From the NCBI GenBank assembly GCA_965229525.1, contig OZ245886.1, positions 620,001-684,000 of the forward strand: a stretch of DNA of 64,000 nucleotides, given 5' to 3'. Source of the DNA: HXMU1420-13 sp965229525. GTDB taxonomy: Bacteria; Bacteroidota; Rhodothermia; Balneolales; Balneolaceae. The notes beneath the pieces are model-generated. The model worked only from the letters and a program-made list of their open reading frames with translations, was not told the origin of the DNA and ran no database searches. Every line of letters begins with the position of its first letter. Within the stretch, counting starts at the first letter, position 1. A program made the translations under genes and the position numbers. Below are positions 34,907 to 42,839 of this stretch, piece after piece.

Positions 34907-35014
34907 AATAATATCGATTAAAAATTTGTGTAATAATTTCTATTAAGATAGTTGACCCCCTAACCATTTTGATCACAAAAGATTAACAAATCGAACACAG
35001 AATTTTAAAACCTC

Positions 35015-35908
35015 ATGAAAGTCTGGATACAACCTGAAGCAATCGCCATTTCGAACTCAAAATACTTACCAAAAGGTCTGGTCCATTTTTGTTCGGCACT
35101 TCAAGCCGAGGGAATTGGTTTTTCAACAGATACTGTTTCGTTAACCAAACGACAAAAGGCTCAGTTGAAGGTTGAGGATTTATTTGCCGACTTCACCAGC
35201 GAAGAATCTTATGGCATGATCGAATTTGATAAAAGTGAGGGGAAATTAGAATTCTGGTTAAATGATGAAGTTGTAGCAAATGGTTATGACTTTCCAGAAT
35301 TACTTTCAACATTTGAAAAAGGATTAAAGAGAACTGCTGAAATTTCCAGAACTACTAATGAAACTGATATCTCCATAGAATTAAATCTAGATGGAACCGG
35401 TAAAAATAAAATCTCAACCGGACTCAAATTCTTCGATCACATGCTGGAACAAATTGCTCGTCATGGTTTTGTGGATCTGAACTTATCTTGTGATGGAGAT
35501 CTTGAAGTGGATGAACACCACACTATTGAGGATGTTGCCATAGCACTGGGTGATGCAATAACTCAAGCTTTAGGTGATAAAAAAGGGATCGAACGTTATG
35601 CATTTGTCCTTCCAATGGATGAAGCTCAGGCTACCGTTGCTTTGGATTTATCAGGTCGACCTTACCTGACTTTTGAAGGAGAATTTAACCGTGAATATGT
35701 GGGTGATATGCCAACAGAGATGGTGAAACACTTCTTCTACAGTTTAGCAATGAATCTCAAAGCAACCTTACAAATTGAGTTCAAGGGAGATAATGATCAC
35801 CACAAAATTGAAGCAATCTTTAAAGGATTTGCCCGAGTGTTAAAAACTGCTGTTGAAAAAAATCCACGTATCAAAAATATGGTCCCAAGCTCGAAAGGAA
35901 GTTTATAA
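35015..35908 (+). CDS. hisB: Imidazoleglycerol-phosphate dehydratase with degenerate N-terminal HAD-like region (HisB)
   Basis: Residues about 107-297 are a full IGP dehydratase, which converts IGP to imidazole-acetol phosphate. The two metal-binding sections are LKFFDHMLEQIARHG (about 137-151) with DEHHTIED, and GDNDHHKIEAIFKGFARVL, ending PSSKGSL. The preceding 106 residues are in the position of the histidinol-phosphate phosphatase of bifunctional HisB, and PKGLVHFCSALQAEGIGFST resembles an HAD helix and strand, but the catalytic DxDGT motif is absent and the domain is shorter (about 165 residues are usual). The phosphatase step must therefore be supplied elsewhere. The start is fixed by the reading frame; hisH starts at the next base. 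Confidence 0.9.
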   Translation: MKVWIQPEAIAISNSKYLPKGLVHFCSALQAEGIGFSTDTVSLTKRQKAQLKVEDLFADFTSEESYGMIEFDKSEGKLEFWLNDEVVANGYDFPELLSTFEKGLKRTAEISRTTNETDISIELNLDGTGKNKISTGLKFFDHMLEQIARHGFVDLNLSCDGDLEVDEHHTIEDVAIALGDAITQALGDKKGIERYAFVLPMDEAQATVALDLSGRPYLTFEGEFNREYVGDMPTEMVKHFFYSLAMNLKATLQIEFKGDNDHHKIEAIFKGFARVLKTAVEKNPRIKNMVPSSKGSL

Positions 35909-36511
35909 ATGATCGCATTAATTAAGTATCGCGCTGGAAATATTACTTCGGTTTCCAATGCTTTAGAACGACTTGGAGTTGATTTCTACCTCGCTGAAAC
36001 TACCGAAGATTTAGATAAAGCTGATGGCGTCATTTTCCCTGGTGTGGGTCACGCCTATTCGGCAATGGAATCACTAAAGGAAAATGGATTTGATGAGTGG
36101 CTTAAAAACACAGAAAAGCCAGTTTTAGGGATTTGTGTGGGGATGCAGCTTCTATATGAAACATCTTCTGAAGGCGATACTGTGGGACTTGGCGTAATTC
36201 CTGGTGGACTTGTTCGATTTGAATCAGAAACCGAAAAAGTGCCCCATATGGGCTGGAATACCATCAGCAAAAATGAGGACCATCCACTTCTAAAAGACAT
36301 TGAGGACCAGGAATACTTGTACTTCGTGCACAGCTATTATGCGCCGGAGACCGAACATGTCGTGGCTTCTTGTGAGTACATCACACCATTTAGTGCAGTG
36401 GTTTCAAAAGACAATTATTTCGGAGTTCAGTTCCACCCGGAGAAATCCGGAACCGTAGGTTCGAAGATTCTAAAGAACTTTGTGGATTACGTGTATTCAA
36501 AAGACTCTTAG
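35909..36511 (+). CDS. hisH: Imidazole glycerol phosphate synthase glutaminase subunit (HisH)
   Basis: HisH releases ammonia from glutamine for HisF in the IGP synthase complex, linking histidine and purine metabolism. The 200-residue class-I amidotransferase shows LIKYRAGNITSVSNAL at the N-terminus, the nucleophile cysteine in LGICVGMQLLYE (about residues 74-85), and the His-Glu pair in FGVQFHPEKSGT (about 170-181). Its ATG starts right after the hisB stop. Its partner hisF is not in the window; the next his gene, hisA, is 6.3 kb away. Confidence 0.97.
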   Translation: MIALIKYRAGNITSVSNALERLGVDFYLAETTEDLDKADGVIFPGVGHAYSAMESLKENGFDEWLKNTEKPVLGICVGMQLLYETSSEGDTVGLGVIPGGLVRFESETEKVPHMGWNTISKNEDHPLLKDIEDQEYLYFVHSYYAPETEHVVASCEYITPFSAVVSKDNYFGVQFHPEKSGTVGSKILKNFVDYVYSKDS

Positions 36512-36578
36512 TTCTTAATAGATTCTCCTTCAATAACTTAAATTCTAATTGACTTCCATGAAAAACTTCCGTTAATTT

Positions 36579-36598
36579 TTGACTGAACGTTTAGTCAA
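36579..36598. promoter_or_regulatory. Palindromic operator upstream of the TetR gene
   Basis: The 20-bp sequence TTGACTGAACGTTTAGTCAA is an imperfect palindrome with one mismatched pair, six bases before the start codon. TetR-family repressors typically bind such sites next to their own genes. Binding is inferred. Confidence 0.6.
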
Positions 36599-36604
36599 TG
36601 AAAA

Positions 36605-37183
36605 ATGAGCCCCAGAACAAAGGCCCAAAACGAAGTCATTAGAGAACAAGCTCGGCAACAAATAATTGATGCCGCTTTTGAACTCTTCGCAGAAATCGGG
36701 TATCAAAAAACATCAATTGCAGCTATTGCAAAAAGTGCTGGAGTCTCCAAGGGACTGATCTATCATTATTTTTCTAGTAAAGAAGATGTTTTGATCGGAA
36801 TCTTTGATATGCTGACTGCAATGGGAGATCAAATTATAGATGCAGGAGCAGAAAAATCCCCGAAAGAGCATTTGAAAGAAGTGTTGGAGCAGGTTTTTTT
36901 ATTTATAGAACATCAAACCGGTTTAGCGAAATTGATGATCAGTTTATCTCTTCAACCCGATGCGTTGGAGACTTTAAGAGAAAAAGTTCAACATGGAAAC
37001 CGTGATCAAATCGAAAAATCTGCTCAAATTTTCGAGGATCTTGGATACGTCGATCCCAAAACAGAAGCTTTTTTCCTTGGCGCAACCTTAGATGGTGTTT
37101 TATTGGGGCTAATTACCATGGGTGATGAATACCCTCTCGAAAACGTCAAGAAAGTAATTTTTGAAAAATATGAACTCACATAA
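36605..37183 (+). CDS. TetR/AcrR family transcriptional regulator
   Basis: The 192-residue protein has the N-terminal HTH domain of the family: ARQQIIDAAFELFAEIGYQK, TSIAAIAKSAGVSKGLIYHY, FSSKEDVL (about residues 16-65). The C-terminal helical ligand-binding part resembles TetR_C-type domains. It probably represses itself and the following exporter genes through the palindrome directly upstream. The next gene starts inside its end (ATG 37170, 14-bp overlap), so regulator and target are one transcript. A hydrophobic inducer is likely by family analogy, but unidentified. Confidence 0.9.
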   Translation: MSPRTKAQNEVIREQARQQIIDAAFELFAEIGYQKTSIAAIAKSAGVSKGLIYHYFSSKEDVLIGIFDMLTAMGDQIIDAGAEKSPKEHLKEVLEQVFLFIEHQTGLAKLMISLSLQPDALETLREKVQHGNRDQIEKSAQIFEDLGYVDPKTEAFFLGATLDGVLLGLITMGDEYPLENVKKVIFEKYELT

Positions 37184-37922
37184 CCGACTCTTACTACTAT
37201 TGATCTCAGTTCTAATAACGAACACAGCACTAGCTCAAACTGCTACCGAGATTATTACAACTATGGATGAAAAACTCAGGGGCGAGTCATCCACAGCAGA
37301 AATCACTATGACCATTGTTCGACCAACCTGGGAGCGATCGGTTTCTATGAAAACATGGAGTAAAGGCACTGAGTATTCATTGATTTATATCACAAGTCCA
37401 GCTAGGGATGAAGGCATTGCCTATTTGAAACGTGATAATGAAATCTGGAATTGGGTGCCAAATATTGGTCGAACCGTTAAGCTCCCTCCTTCTATGATGA
37501 TGCAATCCTGGATGGGATCGGATTTCACAAATGACGATTTAGTTCGTGAGTCCTCGGTCATCAAAGATTATGATCACAGTTTTGGAGCTGATAGTACGAT
37601 TGAAGGTCATGATTGCTATCAAATAATACTTGACCCAAAACCCGATGCACCAGTCGTATGGGGACAATTGAAAATTTGGGTAACTAAGGATGAATTCATT
37701 CAACTTAGAACAGAGTTCTTTGATGAAGATGGATACCTGATTAACCTAATGGAAGCCTTCGAAATTCAAGATTTCGATGGAAGACTTTTACCAGGTAGAA
37801 TGACAATGACTCCGATTGAAGATCCAGGTAATCAGACGATTCTCGAGTATCAATCCATGAAATTCGATGAACGCATTCGTGACAGTTTTTTCTCAGTACA
37901 AAATATGAAGTGGGTAAATTAG
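37170..37922 (+). CDS. LolA-like outer membrane lipoprotein-sorting protein (COG2834)
   Basis: From ATG 37170 (MNSHNRLLLLLISVLITNTA) the product has 250 residues with a signal peptide ending ALAQ. The mature part is a LolA/LppX-type half barrel: EIITTMDEKLRGESSTAEIT, WSKGTEYSLIYITSPARDEG, and the clear signature NEIWNWVPNIGRTVKLPPSM (about residue 88-107). Members carry hydrophobic molecules across the periplasm and are often encoded with export machinery and an outer-membrane barrel, as here. It overlaps tetR by 14 bp. A TTG start nine bases earlier is possible but disfavoured. Confidence 0.9.
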   Translation: MNSHNRLLLLLISVLITNTALAQTATEIITTMDEKLRGESSTAEITMTIVRPTWERSVSMKTWSKGTEYSLIYITSPARDEGIAYLKRDNEIWNWVPNIGRTVKLPPSMMMQSWMGSDFTNDDLVRESSVIKDYDHSFGADSTIEGHDCYQIILDPKPDAPVVWGQLKIWVTKDEFIQLRTEFFDEDGYLINLMEAFEIQDFDGRLLPGRMTMTPIEDPGNQTILEYQSMKFDERIRDSFFSVQNMKWVN

Positions 37923-37923
37923 A

Positions 37924-37958
37924 ACAGTGAACAGCTATCAGTCGACAGTTAACAGGAA
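37924..37958. repeat. Left CAG-phased array flanking the four-helix-bundle gene
   Basis: A stretch with CAG at about 7-8 bp spacing (AACAGTGAACAG, then ATCAG, GACAG, AACAG). The opposite flank at 38396-38459 carries the inverted form, CTG at similar spacing. Together they bracket the minus-strand gene like loose terminal inverted repeats. The pattern is seen; its meaning is not known. Confidence 0.55.
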
Positions 37959-38321
37959 TTATTTCTTTTTGTTGATACGGGTCTTTTTTAGAACTGTGAA
38001 GAGGATTTTTGCTATTTCGTCTGCATCAGTATACAAACTCACAAATGTTTTTGAATCTATATATCCGGTGTCTTTCAATAATGACAACCAATATTTTGAT
38101 TCAAGACATTCTTTATATGAAATTGACTACTTCGCAGAAAAGTCGGCCATTGAAATTCCACCATTTGCTTCAGATATAATTGCGCCGATACTTGTCCCTG
38201 ATCTCAAGAGCTGTTTCGAAAGAATGTATTCTCTTTTCTCTTCTGAGAGGAATTTATATGCCTTAACTATCCTAATTGCGAATGCATATGCTTTATCATA
38301 CAAGTTGTTATTTGGTAGCAT
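37959..38321 (-). pseudogene. Four-helix-bundle protein (23S rRNA intervening-sequence family), broken by TAG
   Basis: The minus-strand frame from ATG 38321 encodes a four-helix-bundle protein: YDKAYAFAIRIVKAYKFLSE, then LLRSGTSIGAIISEANGG and MADFSAK. There an in-frame TAG (38127-38129) interrupts, after which the same frame continues SISYKECLESKYWLSLLKDT and ends at TAA 37959. The total of 121 codons matches the family's usual size of about 120. A single base change could have produced the stop. It is oriented against the surrounding exporter operon, and its two flanks carry inverted CAG-phased arrays, so it looks like an inserted unit. The function of the family is unknown. Confidence 0.8.
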
Positions 38322-38395
38322 TACAAAATTTTCAAATTGTCAATTAAAGTGTAAGACCATAAATAAGTCAAGTCCTTACATAAATGATGAAAACT

Positions 38396-38459
38396 ATCTA
38401 CTGATCACTGCTAACTGTTCCCTGACAACTGAAATCTGTAACCTGAAAACTGATCAGAT
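38396..38459. repeat. Right CTG-phased array flanking the four-helix-bundle gene
   Basis: About eight CTG triplets at 7-8 bp spacing (CTACTGATCACTGCTAACTG and onward) end directly before the first permease start at 38460. The array is the inverted counterpart of the left one. The permease gene follows with no room for a separate promoter or ribosome site. Confidence 0.6.
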
Positions 38460-39680
38460 ATGTTTTTATTAAGACTAGCCTGGAGAAATATTTGGCGAAA
38501 TAGACGTCGAACATTTATCACAATGGCATCGATTGTGATGGCTGTGGTTTTGTCTGCTTTAATGAGCTCCATGCAGCAAGGGCAGTATGACCAAATGATC
38601 GATAATTCTGTGGGTTCGTTTACCGGACACATCCAGATTCAGGCACCTGAATATTTTGATGAGCCTATGCTGGACCATAGTCTCGAAATTGATGATCAAC
38701 TTCTACAATCAATCTCAGAAATAAATAATGTTCGAGCAGTAATCCCCAGAATAGATTCATATGCATTAGCTGGGGGATTAGAAAAAACCAGACCTGCATT
38801 GGTATTGGGTATAGATATTGAAAGTGAGAAGGAACTAAGTAAGCCTCATGAGAAAATGCTATTTGGAGACTACTTCACCTCAATGAATGAAAACGCGACT
38901 ATTATTTCTGAGGGCTTAGCTAACTATTTAGATATTGGAGTTGGTGATTCTCTTGTATTACTAAGTAGTGGTTTTCGAGGTACAACAGCAGCCGGACTAA
39001 TTCCCGTGAAGGGAATTGCCAAATTTGGGCTGCCGGAATTAAATAATTCAACGGTTTATCTACCTCTTGGAACTGCTCAACAATTTTACGGTGCATTTGA
39101 TCGGGTGACAGCAGTTGCCATTTTAAGCGAGAGTTCGAAAAGATCAGCAAAACTGACAGAGGATTTAAGTGCAGAGCTCGGTGAAGAATTCAGAGTGTAT
39201 GATTGGCCAACATTGATGCCCGAATTGGTTCAGGCTATTCAGGCAGACCGCGGCAGTGGATACATTATTCTATTAGTGCTTTATATGGTTGTGGGATTCG
39301 GAATCTTTGGAACCATCTTAATGATGACCGCCGAACGAAAATTCGAATTCGGAGTTTTGGTCGCCATTGGTACCCCAAAATGGAGCATAAGTCGAATGTT
39401 GATGATTGAAATGTTCACGATTACTATGCTCGGGTCGATTATTGGCATCGTATTAAGTATTCCTGTGATTTACTACTTCAACATCAATCCGATGGAGTTT
39501 ACAGGTCAAACTGCGGCGGCCATCGAAGAGTATGGGATGGAGCCTTTTATTCGATTCTCTACCAGACCTATTATTTTATTTGCACAAGCTGGTGTAATTG
39601 GTGTTATAAGCCTGGTTATCAGTGCATATCCAATCCTCCACACTCAAAAAATCAAACCGGTGGAGGCAATGCGAGCATGA
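38460..39680 (+). CDS. ABC transporter permease, FtsX/LolC-LolE type (first)
   Basis: The 406-residue inner-membrane protein has the MacB/LolE-type topology: an N-terminal helix (RTFITMASIVMAVVLSALM), a periplasmic domain of about 230 residues, and three C-terminal helices (IILLVLYMVVGFGIFGTILM, MFTITMLGSIIGIVLSIPVI, FAQAGVIGVISLVISAYPIL). It begins with LLRLAWRNIWRNRRR, typical of this family, and ends KIKPVEAMRA. Such permeases use ATP to extract lipids or lipoproteins from the inner membrane instead of pumping through it. It overlaps the second permease by 4 bp. Confidence 0.93.
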   Translation: MFLLRLAWRNIWRNRRRTFITMASIVMAVVLSALMSSMQQGQYDQMIDNSVGSFTGHIQIQAPEYFDEPMLDHSLEIDDQLLQSISEINNVRAVIPRIDSYALAGGLEKTRPALVLGIDIESEKELSKPHEKMLFGDYFTSMNENATIISEGLANYLDIGVGDSLVLLSSGFRGTTAAGLIPVKGIAKFGLPELNNSTVYLPLGTAQQFYGAFDRVTAVAILSESSKRSAKLTEDLSAELGEEFRVYDWPTLMPELVQAIQADRGSGYIILLVLYMVVGFGIFGTILMMTAERKFEFGVLVAIGTPKWSISRMLMIEMFTITMLGSIIGIVLSIPVIYYFNINPMEFTGQTAAAIEEYGMEPFIRFSTRPIILFAQAGVIGVISLVISAYPILHTQKIKPVEAMRA

Positions 39681-40903
39681 TGAACTTTGCCCCCATAATA
39701 TCCCTCAGCTGGAAAAATATTTGGCGGAATCGTGCCCGAAGTCTTGTTGTAATTGTTGCAGTAATACTTGGTACTGGCGCTGGTGTTTTCATGTCAGCAT
39801 TTATGTATGGAATGAGTATGCAAATGGTGAAAAGTGAGATGGAAAATTATACCTCTCATATTCAAATCCATACAAAGGAATACAAAAATGAAGTACTTCC
39901 AGCATTTTATATCTCTAATGGTGATAGTCTAGTAACAGAACTCTCAAAACTCCCATTTGTTAAGAATATCACTGCAAGAAGTGTGCTAACAGGCTTAGCA
40001 TCTACAAGCTCAAGTAGTTATGGGGTTTCGGTTCGTGGAATTGATATCGAGACTGAACATGATGTAACTCAAATTCACACCTTCATAACTGAGGGTAATT
40101 TCCTCGAAAGTCGACGTTCAAACAGTATTGTAATCGGTGAGAAACTTGCTCAAAGGCTCAATCTTGAAATCAGAAGCAAAGTAGTCCTCAATTTTCAGGA
40201 TGTTGATAATAACCTAACTGCCGCTGCTTTTAGAGTTACAGGTATTTTTAAATCGTCAAATTCTCGATTTGATGAAACCAATGTTTTTGTAAAGAAAGAA
40301 CACCTAAATAGTCTAATTAATGCTGATGGTATCAGCCATGAGATTGCTCTTCTCGTTGATGATTTTAAAATGGCGGATACCTACAGAGATTCATTGAAGC
40401 TTAATGCCGAACTAATTGCCGAAAGCTGGGGCGATATCTCCCCTTCTTTGCGCTATATGGACTCAATGGTTGGAACCATGCTCTATATCGTAATGGTCAT
40501 CATTTTAATAGCCCTAACATTTGGGATCATTAATACCATGTTAATGGCTGTACTTGAACGCCAGCAAGAGCTTGGCATGCTAATGGCAGTTGGGGTGAAC
40601 AAATCGAAGACTTTTTCGATGATTCTTATTGAGACTTTTATGTTAGCTATCGTTGGGGCACCGATTGGGATTTTCCTAGCCTGGTTGGGAATTCAAAGTC
40701 TTGGGGAAACCGGAATAAATGTGAGCGCATGGGCACAAGGATTCGAAGAATACGGAATTGGAACCATTATATATCCAGAGTTGCAACCAGAGTACTATCT
40801 AAATGTTGGTATATTAATTTTCATCACAACACTCATCGCAGCTCTTTATCCATCCTATAAAGCTTTAAAACTAAATCCTGTGGAGGCGATTCGAAAAATC
40901 TGA
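39677..40903 (+). CDS. ABC transporter permease, FtsX/LolC-LolE type (second)
   Basis: The 408-residue protein is a homologue of the first permease with the same four-helix layout: SLSWKNIWRNRARSLVVIV at the start, LYIVMVIILIALTFGIINTM and TFMLAIVGAPIGIFLAWLGI near the end, and the family ending LNPVEAIRKI. The RQQELGMLMAVGVNKSK segment before the second helix is the coupling region facing the ATPase. With the first permease it should form an asymmetric LolC/LolE-like pair. ATGA overlap with the preceding gene supports coupling. Confidence 0.93.
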   Translation: MMNFAPIISLSWKNIWRNRARSLVVIVAVILGTGAGVFMSAFMYGMSMQMVKSEMENYTSHIQIHTKEYKNEVLPAFYISNGDSLVTELSKLPFVKNITARSVLTGLASTSSSSYGVSVRGIDIETEHDVTQIHTFITEGNFLESRRSNSIVIGEKLAQRLNLEIRSKVVLNFQDVDNNLTAAAFRVTGIFKSSNSRFDETNVFVKKEHLNSLINADGISHEIALLVDDFKMADTYRDSLKLNAELIAESWGDISPSLRYMDSMVGTMLYIVMVIILIALTFGIINTMLMAVLERQQELGMLMAVGVNKSKTFSMILIETFMLAIVGAPIGIFLAWLGIQSLGETGINVSAWAQGFEEYGIGTIIYPELQPEYYLNVGILIFITTLIAALYPSYKALKLNPVEAIRKI

Positions 40904-40909
40904 AGAATT

Positions 40910-41593
40910 ATGTCGGTAATTAATGTTCAGGATATCACTAAAATTTACAATAAAGATAAAGTGCCGGTTTACGCTTTAAATGACATAAATCTGGAAATAA
41001 AAAAGGGAGAGTTCACAGCTATAGTTGGTCCTTCAGGGTCGGGTAAAACCACGCTCTTAAATATTATTGGTGGACTTGACGCCCCTTCAACCGGCAAGGT
41101 TTTCATCGAAGGCACCGATATGTTTTCATTGAAAGAAAAAACACTGATCGATTTCCGACTTCATCATATTGGATTCGTTTTCCAGGCTTACAATTTAATC
41201 CCGGTTCTTACAGCACTCGAGAATGTGAGTTTTATATTGCAGATGCAAGGGTTACCATATAAAGAGTGCACCGAACGAGGGTTACAATTACTTCACCAGG
41301 TTGGGCTAAACGATAAAGTTCATAAACGGCCTTCAGAGCTTTCCGGTGGACAGCAACAGCGTGTAGCAGTTGCCCGAGCGCTAGCGTCAAAACCAAATTT
41401 TGTTCTTGCTGATGAACCTACCGCAAATCTAGATTCAAAATCAGCTGCAGATCTCCTTGATTTAATGCTAGAATTAAACGCAAAAGACGACATCACGTTC
41501 ATTTTCTCTACCCACGATCAACGTGTTGTTGAACGAGCAAAAAGAGTAATCACTTTAGTTGATGGATTGATCGACAGCGACATTAACAAATGA
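40910..41593 (+). CDS. ABC transporter ATP-binding protein, LolD/MacB type
   Basis: The 227-residue ATPase has Walker A GPSGSGKTTLLNIIGGLD (about residues 38-55), the Q-loop FVFQAYNLIPVLTALENV (about 84-101), the signature LSGGQQQRVAVARALA (about 142-157), Walker B FVLADEPTANLDS and the H-loop STHDQRV. These match LolD/MacB-type subunits. It follows the second permease by six bases and is followed by the barrel gene with one base between, so it powers the two permeases of this operon. Confidence 0.97.
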   Translation: MSVINVQDITKIYNKDKVPVYALNDINLEIKKGEFTAIVGPSGSGKTTLLNIIGGLDAPSTGKVFIEGTDMFSLKEKTLIDFRLHHIGFVFQAYNLIPVLTALENVSFILQMQGLPYKECTERGLQLLHQVGLNDKVHKRPSELSGGQQQRVAVARALASKPNFVLADEPTANLDSKSAADLLDLMLELNAKDDITFIFSTHDQRVVERAKRVITLVDGLIDSDINK

Positions 41594-41594
41594 G

Positions 41595-42785
41595 ATGAAC
41601 AAACCTCAGACCATCCAACAATTGAGAAAAAGTCCCCTCTTGAGACGGGATTTAGGGGTGTGTCTTTCGATAATATTGGTTTTCGCTACATCATCCTTCG
41701 CCCAACCTTTTCAATTTCGAGGGTATGTTAAAGAACTCGGTAGCATGGCAATAAGTAATGATGTTAGAACTATCAAGTACGACAATATCCTCCACAATCG
41801 AATAGAGACAACCTGGGATATTTCTAAAGCATTCGAATTGAAAATTGATTCAAGGAACCGATTACTCAGCGGGTACTCAGTGCGGAATACTCCATTTTTT
41901 GCGGATTTCTTAGATAATGATCCCGGATATGTAGATTTGAGTTGGACACCGTTTGAATCGGATGATCATCTTCTACATACAACAATAGATAGGGCTCAAT
42001 TATCATATTTCAATGGACCATTCGAGGCAACATTTGGACGACAGCGAATAAACTGGGGGCAGACTTTCGTTTGGAGTCCAAATGATTTGTTCAACGCCTA
42101 TGCTTATCTAGATTTTGATTATGAGGAACGCCCTGGAACCGACGCTTTTTCGGCACAATATGCCTGGGGGTTTGCAACCAGCGTGAATGTTGGCTATCGG
42201 TTTGGTGACACTTTGGACGAATCCGTTTTTGCAGTGATGTACCGAGATAATTTCCATGAATATGATTTCCAATTTTTAGCCGCCTCCTATTTCGACCAAG
42301 TGATGATAGGAACGGGTTGGTCAGGATATATTAACGATGCCGGTTTTAAAGGTGAAGTATCTTATTTCTATCCAAAATCGTCTTCTGCTAAAGAAGATGG
42401 TATTTTAACAGCAACAGCTGGTTTTGATTATATGCTACCTAGTGCAGTCTATCTAACCGGAGAATTACTCTATAATGGAGGATATGAAGACACTGGAAAT
42501 GCGTTGGCTCAGATTGGACAACCACTAACTGCAGATAATTTATTTATCTCAAAAACCGGGTTTTATATAAATGGATCTTTTTCGATTTCCCCTCTCACTT
42601 CATTAAACCTAAGCACTCTGGGAAGTTTTGATGAATCAGTCCTTATCTTTATTCCTCAATTGAGTTACTCGCTGAGCGAAAACACCGATTTCTTAATACT
42701 CTCTCAAATTCTAAGAGGTAGTTCTCTAACATCTTTTACAGAAACACCAAATGTTATCTTTTTTAGGTTAAAATGGTCGTTTTGA
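41595..42785 (+). CDS. Outer-membrane beta-barrel of the exporter operon (DUF1302-like)
   Basis: The 396-residue protein has a signal peptide around LGVCLSIILVFATSSFAQ and a barrel of alternating strands ending FFRLKWSF with a terminal phenylalanine, typical for insertion by the BAM complex. The piece FGRQRINWGQTFVWSPNDLF, followed by EERPGTDAF, resembles the DUF1302 pattern GRQ...WG...ND; that family occurs with LolA-like proteins and RND pumps in other bacteria. Family assignment is from pattern only. Codons 11-22, before the signal core, are encoded by a CCCCT...AGGGG palindromic segment that may be a dispersed repeat. It ends the tetR-led operon. Confidence 0.75.
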   Translation: MNKPQTIQQLRKSPLLRRDLGVCLSIILVFATSSFAQPFQFRGYVKELGSMAISNDVRTIKYDNILHNRIETTWDISKAFELKIDSRNRLLSGYSVRNTPFFADFLDNDPGYVDLSWTPFESDDHLLHTTIDRAQLSYFNGPFEATFGRQRINWGQTFVWSPNDLFNAYAYLDFDYEERPGTDAFSAQYAWGFATSVNVGYRFGDTLDESVFAVMYRDNFHEYDFQFLAASYFDQVMIGTGWSGYINDAGFKGEVSYFYPKSSSAKEDGILTATAGFDYMLPSAVYLTGELLYNGGYEDTGNALAQIGQPLTADNLFISKTGFYINGSFSISPLTSLNLSTLGSFDESVLIFIPQLSYSLSENTDFLILSQILRGSSLTSFTETPNVIFFRLKWSF

Positions 42786-42839
42786 ACTCCTTTTTTTCGG
42801 ATATTTCAAACCCATTCAATCTCAAACTCTACTCATCCA

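Noticed and set aside
13816..38129. Stop-codon reassignment in this organism
   Set aside because: The three interrupted positions use TAA, TGA and TAG, while all housekeeping genes use these codons as normal ends. Simple nonsense changes explain the data.
37927..38472. Plus-strand 181-residue frame between the LolA-like and permease genes
   Set aside because: It is the antisense shadow of the four-helix-bundle gene and has no recognisable protein features.
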